Source: Flavobacterium sp. (GTDB taxonomy: Bacteria; Bacteroidota; Bacteroidia; Flavobacteriales; Flavobacteriaceae). Taken from it: DNA of 64,000 bases. The stretch spans positions 867,001 to 931,000 of the forward strand of contig NZ_JBCNKR010000004.1 of assembly GCF_039595935.1 (NCBI RefSeq). Direction: 5' to 3'. Shown in pieces: positions 50,347 through 57,952 of this stretch (its first letter is position 1; every line of letters starts with the position of its first letter). The position numbers and the translations under genes were made by a program. The notes beneath the pieces were generated by a model, which saw nothing but the letters and a program-made list of their open reading frames with translations, did no database searches and was not told where the DNA came from.

Positions 50347-52131
50347 ATGATAAGAAAACTTTTTCGCAGATTAGAAAGCATTATCGCTTTGGGACAATCT
50401 ATACTTACACCAAAGCAATTTATTTTTTTATCAAGTGTTTTGGTGGGTATTTCCTGTGCATTTGCAGTAATTATTTTAAAAACTTTTGCGCATAGCGTAT
50501 TTTCTTTTGCAACTTATCTAAACGGAATTTTAAAACTTAGTTTCATTAATAGTATCTTGCCAATTATTGGTATTGTACTGACTGTTTTTGTGGTCAACAA
50601 AGTATTAAATGGTTCTATACAAAAAGGAACTTCTCAAATTTTATATGCCGTTGCCAAAAAAGCAAGTATAATTCCGAAAAAGCAAATGTACGCCCAGATT
50701 GTTACGAGTTCCTTAACGGTTGGTTTAGGAGGATCGGCAGGTTTAGAAAGCCCTATCGTTATTACCGGTGCTGCTTTTGGCTCTAACTATGCTCAAAATT
50801 ATAAACTCGCATACAAAGACAGAACTTTATTAATTGGCTGTGGTGTTGCGGCAGGAATTGCTGCAGCTTTTAATGCCCCGATTGCGGGAGTTCTTTTTGC
50901 CATAGAAGTTTTATTGGTTGATGTTAGTATTTCGGCATTTACGCCTATTATGATTTCTGCAGCAACCGGAGCTTTGGTTTCGGCAATTGTATTAGACGAG
51001 AGCATTCTTCTGTCTTTTAAAAAACAAGAAACATTCGATTATCACAATATTCCGTTTTATGTCATTTTAGGGCTGCTTACGGGATTTATTGCGGTATATT
51101 ATGCCCGAAATTTTCAAAGAGTTGAACATTATTTCTCAGAATTAAAAATTGGCCCCTATAAAAAAGCCTTAATTGGTTCTTCTCTTTTGGCATTGTTAAT
51201 TTTCATTTTTCCAACACTTTTTGGTGAAGGTTATGAAAGTATTAAAATATTATCAGAAAGCGATCCCGGACAATTATTAGATAATACTTTATTTGCTGAT
51301 TTCAGAAACAATAATTGGGTCTTGCTGCTTTTTGTAGGCTGTACAATGATGGTCAAAGTTTTTGCTTCGGGACTTACACTTGGAAGTGGAGGAAACGGAG
51401 GAAATTTTGCTCCTTCTCTGTTTCTAGGCTCGTATTTAGGATACTTTTTTTCAAAATTCATTAGTTTAACTGGTTTATCAAAGCTGCCGATCAGCAATTT
51501 TACAATGGTAGGAATGGCCGGAATTCTAAGCGGATTATTTCATGCCCCGCTAACCGCAATCTTCCTTATCGCAGAAATTACAGGAGGCTACGGATTAATG
51601 ATTCCGCTTATGATCGTTTCGTCAATTAGTTTTGCAATTTCAAAACGATTTGAAAAATATTCACTTGATGTAAAAAATCTAGCCAAAAAAGGTCATGCTT
51701 TTACGAGTAATAAAGACTCTAATATCTTATCAACTTTAGATATCGATACCATAATACAATGCGATTACTTAACCGTACATCCTGATGAACATTTAAGCAA
51801 ATTAGTTGATCTTATTTCACATTCTAATCAAGTTGTTTTCCCAGTTGTAAACAATGAAAAAGACCTTGTAGGTATTGTTCATTTTAATGATATTCGGGAA
51901 ATTATTTTTAATGCATATCGTGTAAAATACACTCTGATTAAAGATGTAATGAAAATTCCGGCTGCCACTATATCAACAAACGACAGCATGGAAATTGTAA
52001 TGACTAAATTTGAAAGATCTAAATCGGCTTTTCTTCCCGTTTTACGAAATGATAAATACTTCGGGATCATTTCAAAATCTATTGCATTAGAAGCTTACAG
52101 AATGAAACTGCGTTCTATGACGATTGAATAG
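50347..52131 (+). CDS. CLC-type chloride channel/antiporter with C-terminal CBS pair
   Basis: A 594-residue protein. Residues about 20-430 form the CLC membrane domain: GLGGSAGLESPIVITGAAFGS for the filter helix F region (GREGP-like, with a glutamate present in a shifted form), AGIAAAFNAPIAGVLFAIEVLL, and the helix N motif GSGGNGGNFAPSLFLG. The usual GSGIP of helix D is not obvious (LNGSIQKGTSQI). Two CBS domains lie at about 455-585 (CDYLTVHPDEHLSKLVDLI; KIPAATISTNDSMEIV), which sense nucleotides in related channels. Whether it acts as a channel or as a Cl-/H+ exchanger cannot be told. Confidence 0.92.
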   Translation: MIRKLFRRLESIIALGQSILTPKQFIFLSSVLVGISCAFAVIILKTFAHSVFSFATYLNGILKLSFINSILPIIGIVLTVFVVNKVLNGSIQKGTSQILYAVAKKASIIPKKQMYAQIVTSSLTVGLGGSAGLESPIVITGAAFGSNYAQNYKLAYKDRTLLIGCGVAAGIAAAFNAPIAGVLFAIEVLLVDVSISAFTPIMISAATGALVSAIVLDESILLSFKKQETFDYHNIPFYVILGLLTGFIAVYYARNFQRVEHYFSELKIGPYKKALIGSSLLALLIFIFPTLFGEGYESIKILSESDPGQLLDNTLFADFRNNNWVLLLFVGCTMMVKVFASGLTLGSGGNGGNFAPSLFLGSYLGYFFSKFISLTGLSKLPISNFTMVGMAGILSGLFHAPLTAIFLIAEITGGYGLMIPLMIVSSISFAISKRFEKYSLDVKNLAKKGHAFTSNKDSNILSTLDIDTIIQCDYLTVHPDEHLSKLVDLISHSNQVVFPVVNNEKDLVGIVHFNDIREIIFNAYRVKYTLIKDVMKIPAATISTNDSMEIVMTKFERSKSAFLPVLRNDKYFGIISKSIALEAYRMKLRSMTIE

Positions 52132-52135
52132 TTTT

Positions 52136-52187
52136 AATATCGGATAAGTTAAAAATTTGTCGTATCCGATATTAAGATATACCTTTG
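52136..52187 (+). promoter_or_regulatory. Palindromic promoter of the fic gene
   Basis: AATATCGGATA (52136-52146) and TATCCGATATT (52163-52173) are perfect 11-bp inverted repeats 16 bp apart. A -33-like TTTG (52156-52159) lies in the loop and the -7 element TACCTTTG is at 52180-52187, with the ATG at 52195. The transcript would have almost no leader. The hairpin could also end the upstream CLC transcript, but no T tract follows. Confidence 0.6.
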
Positions 52188-52194
52188 TGGTCAA

Positions 52195-53148
52195 ATGTGG
52201 AATATAGACTTAACATACAGACCCGAATTTCAGTCAACTTTTGACCGATTGTATCAAAAAAGGCAGGAACTGCAAAACAGCAGGCCATTGCCTAATATTG
52301 CTTTGAATAAAATTCGGGAAAGCTTATCGCTGGAATGGACCTATAATTCGAATAGTATTGAAGGAAATACAATGACTTTACGTGAAACCCAAATGGTTAT
52401 TCAGGAAGGAATTACCATTAAAGGAAAATCACTTAGGGAACATTTTGAGACTCACAATCACGATAAAGCCATTGATTATTTATACTCTATTGTTAATGAT
52501 AATTATGTACTTAGAAGCATTGACATACTCTCACTTCATAGTTTAGTCTTACGTTCTATTGAAGAATATTTTGCAGGACGAATCAGAAATGGCGGTGTTC
52601 GTATTTCAGGAGCCAATTTTATGCCTCCAAACGCAAATAAAGTTTCTGATCTGCTTGATGAATTAATTGAGTTTGTTAATACAAACCCATTAAATCTAAA
52701 CGATATAGAGCTCGCTACAATTTTCCATCATAAATTAGTGTGGATTCATCCTTTTTTTGATGGAAATGGAAGAACAGTGCGTTTGAGTATGAATCTATTA
52801 TTAATGCGTTGTGGTTTTCCTCCTGCCATCATTCTAAAAAATGACAGAAAGAAATATTACGAAGCACTAAATCAGGCAAATAATGGCAATTATCAAAAAC
52901 TAACACTTTTGATGTGTCAGGCTTTAGAACGCACGCTTAATATTTATCTAAATGCAATGCCCGGAAGCACTTATGATTATCAGCCAATATCTGATATTGT
53001 GAGCGAGCCGGAAACTCCTTATGGACAGGAATATGTTAGTTTACTGGCCCGAACAGGAAAAATAGACGCTTACAAAGAAGGCCGAAACTGGTATACAACC
53101 AAAGAAGCTATTGAAGAATATATGGCCACCAGAAAAAGAAAACGCTAG
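52195..53148 (+). CDS. Fic-domain protein, class II with self-inhibitory N-terminal helix
   Basis: A 317-residue Fic protein. The active-site loop HPFFDGNGRT begins at catalytic H185, and the phosphate anchors N and R are intact. The N-terminal inhibitory motif NSNSIEGN carries E56, which in class II Fic proteins blocks ATP binding. The C-terminal ~70 residues (GQEYVSLLARTGKIDAYKEGRNWYTTKEAI in outline) resemble a winged-helix or helix-turn-helix DNA-binding domain. Expected activity is AMP transfer to a Tyr, Ser or Thr of a target protein. No separate antitoxin gene is adjacent. A palindrome over its promoter suggests self-regulation through the C-terminal domain. Confidence 0.93.
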   Translation: MWNIDLTYRPEFQSTFDRLYQKRQELQNSRPLPNIALNKIRESLSLEWTYNSNSIEGNTMTLRETQMVIQEGITIKGKSLREHFETHNHDKAIDYLYSIVNDNYVLRSIDILSLHSLVLRSIEEYFAGRIRNGGVRISGANFMPPNANKVSDLLDELIEFVNTNPLNLNDIELATIFHHKLVWIHPFFDGNGRTVRLSMNLLLMRCGFPPAIILKNDRKKYYEALNQANNGNYQKLTLLMCQALERTLNIYLNAMPGSTYDYQPISDIVSEPETPYGQEYVSLLARTGKIDAYKEGRNWYTTKEAIEEYMATRKRKR

Positions 53149-53166
53149 TTATAAACTAGCGTTAAT
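53141..53166 (+). terminator. Terminator overlapping the end of the fic gene
   Basis: AACGCTAGTT (53141-53150) and AACTAGCGTT (53154-53163) are perfect inverted repeats around an ATA loop, followed by AATTTGTTATT. The 5' arm contains the stop codon TAG at 53146-53148. The T run is modest. Confidence 0.65.
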
Positions 53167-53226
53167 TTGTTATTAATTGTAACATAAACTTTTGCATTTG
53201 AGTACAAAAAGAACAAATCAAAGTGG

Positions 53227-53234
53227 TAACTTTG
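53227..53234 (+). promoter_or_regulatory. -7 promoter element of uvrA
   Basis: TAACTTTG matches TAnnTTTG and lies 18 bp before the ATG at 53252, which supports that start over the TTG at 53192. Confidence 0.5.
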
Positions 53235-53251
53235 CGTTTTGCTCAAAATTT

Positions 53252-56083
53252 ATGCTAGATAAAGACAATACTATTGAAGTTCTTGGCGCAAGAGTTCATA
53301 ATCTAAAAAATATCGATATTTCAATTCCGCGTGAAAAACTGGTTGTTATAACTGGTCTTTCAGGATCGGGAAAATCATCTTTGGCTTTCGATACCATTTA
53401 TGCCGAAGGTCAGCGTCGTTATGTCGAAACTTTTTCTGCTTATGCCAGACAGTTCCTTGGCGGGTTAGAACGTCCTGATGTTGATAAAATTGACGGGCTT
53501 TCGCCGGTTATTGCAATTGAACAAAAAACAACCAGTAAAAGTCCGCGCTCAACAGTAGGAACAATTACCGAAATTTACGATTTCCTGAGACTTCTTTACG
53601 CTCGTGGTGCTGACGCATATAGTTATAACACTGGTGAAAAAATGGTTTCGTATTCTGATGAACAAATTAAAGATTTGATTATTCAAGATTATAAAGGAAA
53701 ACGAATCAACATTCTGGCACCGGTTATTAAAGCCAGAAAAGGACATTATGCCGAATTATTCCAGCAAATCACCAAACAAGGATTTCTTAAAGTTCGTGTA
53801 AACGGCGAAGTTCAGGATTTGGTTTCAGGAATGAAACTTGATCGTTATAAAACACACGATATCGAAATTGTGGTTGATAGAATGGTTATTGAAGATAATC
53901 CTGACACTCAAAAACGATTATCAGAAAGTATTAATACAGCCATGCATCATGGTGAAAATGTATTAATGATTTTAGATCAGGATTCTAATGAAGTTCGTTA
54001 TTTCAGCCGAAATTTAATGTGTCCTTCAACCGGAATTTCCTATCAAAATCCAGAACCAAATTTATTTTCTTTTAACTCTCCAAAAGGGGCCTGCCCGCAT
54101 TGTAACGGATTGGGAACTGTACATGAAATCAATGTAAAAAAGATTATTCCGAACCCAAAACTATCAATCAAAAGTGGTGGACTTGCACCTTTGGGCGAAT
54201 ATAAATCTTCATGGATTTTCAAACAGTTAGAAACCATTGGAGAAAAATTCGGATTTAAAATTACCGACCCTATAGAGAAAATTCCAGAAGAAGCCATGCA
54301 AATGATTTTGTATGGTGGAAAAGACAAATTTGCCATAAATTCAAAAGATCTTGGTGTAACAAGAGAATATAAAATTGATTTTGAAGGAATTTCAAACTTC
54401 ATCAAAAATCAATATGACGAAAGCGCCACAACCAGTATAAAACGCTGGGCAAAAGATTTTATGGACGAAATCAACTGTCCGGTTTGCGAAGGTTCACGTC
54501 TTAAAAAAGAAGCTTTATTTTTTAGAGTAAATGAAAAAAATATCACCGAATTGTGTGATATGGATATTTCAGATTTAACGGCTTGGTTTCATGATTTAAA
54601 TAATCATTTAACAGACAAACAGTTGTTAATTGCATCAGAAGTAGTAAAAGAAATCAAAGATCGTTTGAATTTCCTGATGAATGTTGGTTTGAATTATCTG
54701 GCTTTAAGCCGAAGTTCAAAATCACTTTCGGGCGGTGAAGCGCAGCGTATTCGACTAGCAACACAGATTGGTTCGCAATTAGTTGGCGTTTTGTATATTC
54801 TGGATGAGCCAAGTATTGGTTTACATCAAAGAGACAATGAAAAACTGATTCATTCTCTGGAACAATTACGTGATATCGGAAACTCGGTTATTGTCGTAGA
54901 ACACGACAAAGACATGATCGAAACTGCTGATTATGTGATTGACATTGGACCAAAAGCTGGAAAATACGGAGGAGAAATAATAAGTATCGGAACCCCAAAA
55001 GAAACTTTGGCATCTGATACTATCACTGCTCAATATCTGAACGGTAAAATGAAATTAGAAATTCCGAAGAAACGTCGTAAAGGAAACGGGAAATTTCTAA
55101 AACTTACCGGAGCAACCGGAAACAACCTGAAAAATGTTTCAATCGAAATGCCTTTAGGACAGTTAATTTGCGTTACAGGGGTTTCCGGAAGTGGAAAATC
55201 TACCTTAATCAATGAGACGCTCTACCCTATCCTAAATGCTCATTATTTTAACGGAGTAAAGAAACCACAACCATACAAAAAAATTGAAGGTTTAGAACAT
55301 ATCGACAAAGTTATCGATATTGATCAAAGCCCAATTGGAAGAACGCCGCGTTCAAATCCGGCAACTTACACGGAGGTTTTCAGCGAAATAAGAAACTTGT
55401 TTACTATGACTTCTGAAAGTATGATTCGTGGTTATAAAGCAGGGCGTTTCAGTTTTAACGTAAAAGGCGGTCGTTGCGAAACCTGCGAAGGTTCTGGTGT
55501 AAGAACAATCGAAATGAACTTTTTACCAGATGTTTATGTAGAATGTGAAACTTGTCAGGGAAAACGTTTCAATAGAGAAACTTTGGAAATTCGTTATAAA
55601 GGAAAATCAATTTCGGATGTTTTGGATATGACAGTTGACGAAGCTGTTCCTTTCTTTGAAAATATTCCGAAGATTTACAGAAAAGTAAAAACAATTCAGG
55701 ATGTTGGTTTAGGTTATATCACACTAGGTCAACAAAGTACCACACTTTCTGGTGGTGAAGCACAGCGTATCAAACTGGCTGGAGAATTATCTAAAAAAGA
55801 TACTGGAAATACGTTTTATATTTTGGATGAACCTACAACCGGATTACATTTTGAGGACATTCGCGTTTTGATGGACGTTATTAATAAACTGGTTGATAAA
55901 GGAAATACAATTCTGGTTATCGAACATAATATGGATGTTATTAAACTTGCCGATTACATTATCGATATTGGTCCTGAAGGTGGAAAAGGCGGCGGACAAT
56001 TAGTCGCAAAAGGAACTCCGGAAGAAGTAGCTCAGAATAAAAAGAGTTATACAGCTAAGTTTTTGAAAAAGGAATTGGAATAA
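53252..56083 (+). CDS. uvrA: Excinuclease ABC subunit A
   Basis: The ATG at 53252 gives 943 residues, the normal UvrA length. Two ABC ATPase halves are seen: Walker [14 protein letters not shown] in the first and [13 protein letters not shown] in the second; ABC signatures [13 protein letters not shown] and [13 protein letters not shown]; Walker [14 protein letters not shown] and [12 protein letters not shown]. Zinc modules are CPHCNGLG (with [10 protein letters not shown]) and CETCEGSG with CETCQGK. UvrA scans DNA for bulky lesions and hands them to UvrB in nucleotide excision repair. It is a single-gene unit between fic and a repeat-rich gap. Confidence 0.98.
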   Translation: MLDKDNTIEVLGARVHNLKNIDISIPREKLVVITGLSGSGKSSLAFDTIYAEGQRRYVETFSAYARQFLGGLERPDVDKIDGLSPVIAIEQKTTSKSPRSTVGTITEIYDFLRLLYARGADAYSYNTGEKMVSYSDEQIKDLIIQDYKGKRINILAPVIKARKGHYAELFQQITKQGFLKVRVNGEVQDLVSGMKLDRYKTHDIEIVVDRMVIEDNPDTQKRLSESINTAMHHGENVLMILDQDSNEVRYFSRNLMCPSTGISYQNPEPNLFSFNSPKGACPHCNGLGTVHEINVKKIIPNPKLSIKSGGLAPLGEYKSSWIFKQLETIGEKFGFKITDPIEKIPEEAMQMILYGGKDKFAINSKDLGVTREYKIDFEGISNFIKNQYDESATTSIKRWAKDFMDEINCPVCEGSRLKKEALFFRVNEKNITELCDMDISDLTAWFHDLNNHLTDKQLLIASEVVKEIKDRLNFLMNVGLNYLALSRSSKSLSGGEAQRIRLATQIGSQLVGVLYILDEPSIGLHQRDNEKLIHSLEQLRDIGNSVIVVEHDKDMIETADYVIDIGPKAGKYGGEIISIGTPKETLASDTITAQYLNGKMKLEIPKKRRKGNGKFLKLTGATGNNLKNVSIEMPLGQLICVTGVSGSGKSTLINETLYPILNAHYFNGVKKPQPYKKIEGLEHIDKVIDIDQSPIGRTPRSNPATYTEVFSEIRNLFTMTSESMIRGYKAGRFSFNVKGGRCETCEGSGVRTIEMNFLPDVYVECETCQGKRFNRETLEIRYKGKSISDVLDMTVDEAVPFFENIPKIYRKVKTIQDVGLGYITLGQQSTTLSGGEAQRIKLAGELSKKDTGNTFYILDEPTTGLHFEDIRVLMDVINKLVDKGNTILVIEHNMDVIKLADYIIDIGPEGGKGGGQLVAKGTPEEVAQNKKSYTAKFLKKELE

Positions 56084-56457
56084 AAATATATCTCCATTTA
56101 ATGATGATAAATATGATGGATTAAAATCCATCCCTACAATATGTTCCGTTCCTTCGGAACTCTATTGTTACGCGCATTCATATTCTCAACGGATTAAAAT
56201 CCGTTGCTACCGATATTTCGTTCCTACGGAACTTTTGTCCAACAATTGATTTATAAAAGCCATTGATTCACTTTATATTTTAACGACGAATTTTAATCTA
56301 TTGATTATTAATCTTCAAGCAAAATAATTAAGAAAGAAATGTTACATTTCAATTAATAAATCTACATTTTTATAACAATTCTTAAAAAAAGCACTAATTT
56401 AGTACGCCCTTTTTGTCAACGCTTTTTCATTTTGACAAAAAGATTAAGATATAATCG
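56084..56457. other. Repeat-bearing intergenic gap
   Basis: This 374-base gap between uvrA and the cupin gene carries the two-copy palindromic repeat at 56115-56232. The remainder (56233-56457) is AT-rich, with no supported gene. Confidence 0.6.
56115..56232. repeat. Two copies of a palindromic Flavobacterium-type intergenic repeat
   Basis: Copy 1: GATGGATTAAAATCCATC (56115-56132) followed by GTTCCTTCGGAAC (56148-56160). Copy 2: AACGGATTAAAATCCGTT (56188-56205) followed by GTTCCTACGGAAC (56220-56232). Each copy has two palindromes with near-constant spacing and compensatory changes in the first (GATGG/CCATC against AACGG/CCGTT), indicating a selected stem. It is a REP-like element. Confidence 0.8.
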
Positions 56458-56817
56458 ATGAATCTAAAAGACAAATTCAATAATGTAGACCAATATTTTT
56501 CGCCTAAAATAATTGATACCGTAAACGATCAATATATTAAAGTGGCTAAAATAAAAGGCCAGGAAGTTCCGTGGCATAATCATGAAAATGAAGATGAATT
56601 ATTTTACATTGTCGACGGTGAACTTTTAATGGAAATTGAAAATGAACCATCTTTTACAATGAAAAAAGGAGATTTGTTTGTTGTAAAAAAAGGCGTAAAT
56701 CACCGAGTTTCATCGGAAGAAGAATGTTTGATAATGTTGATAGAATCTAAAACTACAGAACATACCGGAAAAGTTAAAAGTAACATTACCAAATCAATTG
56801 AAGAGCAAACGTATTAA
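56458..56817 (+). CDS. Small cupin-domain protein
   Basis: A 119-residue single cupin barrel: VPWHNHENEDELFYIVDGELLMEIE carries the first motif with metal ligands H-x-H and E, and KKGDLFVVKKGVNHRVSSEEE carries the second with the last histidine. A mononuclear metal site is therefore complete. No signal peptide. Many such proteins are phosphomannose-isomerase-like sugar or small-molecule binding proteins of unknown function. It is a single-gene unit; an ncRNA-like element follows. Confidence 0.88.
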   Translation: MNLKDKFNNVDQYFSPKIIDTVNDQYIKVAKIKGQEVPWHNHENEDELFYIVDGELLMEIENEPSFTMKKGDLFVVKKGVNHRVSSEEECLIMLIESKTTEHTGKVKSNITKSIEEQTY

Positions 56818-56859
56818 TAAAAATTTCTTCGAATAAATCAATTGTTTAATTGAAACCAA

Positions 56860-56944
56860 CTGCCCTAGCCCTGATGGGAGCGGCATCCTTTTGTGCCGGG
56901 GTTCGGCACAAAAGATATAGTGAACAGCAGGATTAAGCTCCTTC
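56860..56944 (+). ncRNA. Conserved Flavobacterium intergenic element, possibly the Flavo-1 RNA motif
   Basis: The stretch contains TGCCCTAGCCCTGATGGGAG, a perfect 11-bp stem CTTTTGTGCCG (56888-56898) / CGGCACAAAAG (56904-56914) with a 5-nt loop, then GATATAGTGAACAGCAGGAT and AAGCTCCTT. The CCCTGATGG...AGCGGCATCC and GATATAG...AGC blocks frame the variable stem, as in a structured RNA. I recall sequences of this kind as widespread in Flavobacterium genomes and possibly equal to the Flavo-1 family, but I cannot verify that here. It lies between the cupin and LOG genes on the + strand. Confidence 0.6.
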
Positions 56945-57001
56945 GCATCACTATTATTAAAATGACAGCTTAATAAAATATAAATAATTAAAATACCTAA
57001 A

Positions 57002-57730
57002 ATGAGATTAGAAGATTTTGATAATGATGAGGATAAAGTAATCCAGGACAGTTTAAAACAAAAAACCTGGAATGAAATTAGAACAAATGACAGCTGGGCG
57101 ATTTTTAAAATCATGTCCGAATTTGTAAACGGATATGAAAGTATGGGACGTATTGGTCCGTGTGTATCTATTTTTGGATCGGCGAGAACAAAACCAGATG
57201 ACAAATATTATTTACTGGCAGAAAAAATTGCTTTTAAAATTAGTAAAGCCGGCTATGGCGTAATTACGGGAGGAGGCCCGGGAATTATGGAAGCCGGAAA
57301 TAAAGGGGCGCATTTAGGCGGCGGAACTTCGGTTGGTTTGAATATCGAACTGCCTTTTGAACAGCACTTTAACCCTTATATCGATCACGATAAAAACCTG
57401 AATTTCGATTATTTCTTTGTGAGAAAAGTTATGTTCGTAAAATATTCACAAGGTTTTGTGGTTATGCCTGGAGGTTTTGGAACTCTTGATGAGATGTTTG
57501 AAGCGATTACTCTGATTCAGACTAAAAAAATTGGAAAATTCCCGATTATTTTGGTTGGTGTTGAATTTTGGTCTGGGTTAATTGACTGGGTGAAAACAGT
57601 TTTAGTTGAAAAAATGAAAACGGTAAGTCCGGAAGACTTGAATTTATTTAAAATCGTAGATACTGAAGACGAAGTTGTTGATGATCTGGATAAATTCTAC
57701 AAGAAATACGATTTAAGTCCGAATTTCTAA
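57002..57730 (+). CDS. LOG-family (TIGR00730) Rossmann-fold protein, putative nucleotide 5'-monophosphate phosphoribohydrolase
   Basis: A 242-residue protein. The family motifs are both present: GGGPGIMEAGNKGA and PGGFGTLDEMFEA, with GSARTKPDD upstream and VGVEFWSGLIDWV downstream. LOG proteins release adenine-type bases from nucleotide 5'-monophosphates, producing cytokinins in plants and some bacteria; related bacterial proteins (PpnN) act in nucleotide homeostasis. It has a ~45-residue N-terminal extension (EDKVIQDSLKQKTWNEIRTNDSW) usual in Bacteroidota. Single-gene unit with terminator. Confidence 0.93.
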   Translation: MRLEDFDNDEDKVIQDSLKQKTWNEIRTNDSWAIFKIMSEFVNGYESMGRIGPCVSIFGSARTKPDDKYYLLAEKIAFKISKAGYGVITGGGPGIMEAGNKGAHLGGGTSVGLNIELPFEQHFNPYIDHDKNLNFDYFFVRKVMFVKYSQGFVVMPGGFGTLDEMFEAITLIQTKKIGKFPIILVGVEFWSGLIDWVKTVLVEKMKTVSPEDLNLFKIVDTEDEVVDDLDKFYKKYDLSPNF

Positions 57731-57847
57731 AATAAAGTTTTAAATCACAGTAAGTTAAATAAATTCTGCAAGATTAAGTATTCTTAAAAAAATCTACACT
57801 TATTTTACTTATAAGGTTAAATTTACATCTTTAGTAATATAAAAATT

Positions 57848-57877
57848 AAAAGCTGTTTTAAAAAACAGCTTTTTTTA
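57848..57877 (+). terminator. Terminator after the LOG-family gene
   Basis: AAAAGCTGTTTT (57848-57859) and AAAACAGCTTTT (57862-57873) pair perfectly, followed by TTT. Confidence 0.9.
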
Positions 57878-57952
57878 TGTTATTTTTACATTAAACCGAA
57901 ACAACTTTATATACGTAATTATAAGATACATTCATAACATTTAAGCCCATTC

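Noticed and set aside
52195..53148. A Fic/antitoxin two-gene toxin-antitoxin module
   Set aside because: No small antitoxin gene lies next to it; the inhibitory helix is inside the same protein, which is typical of class II Fic proteins.
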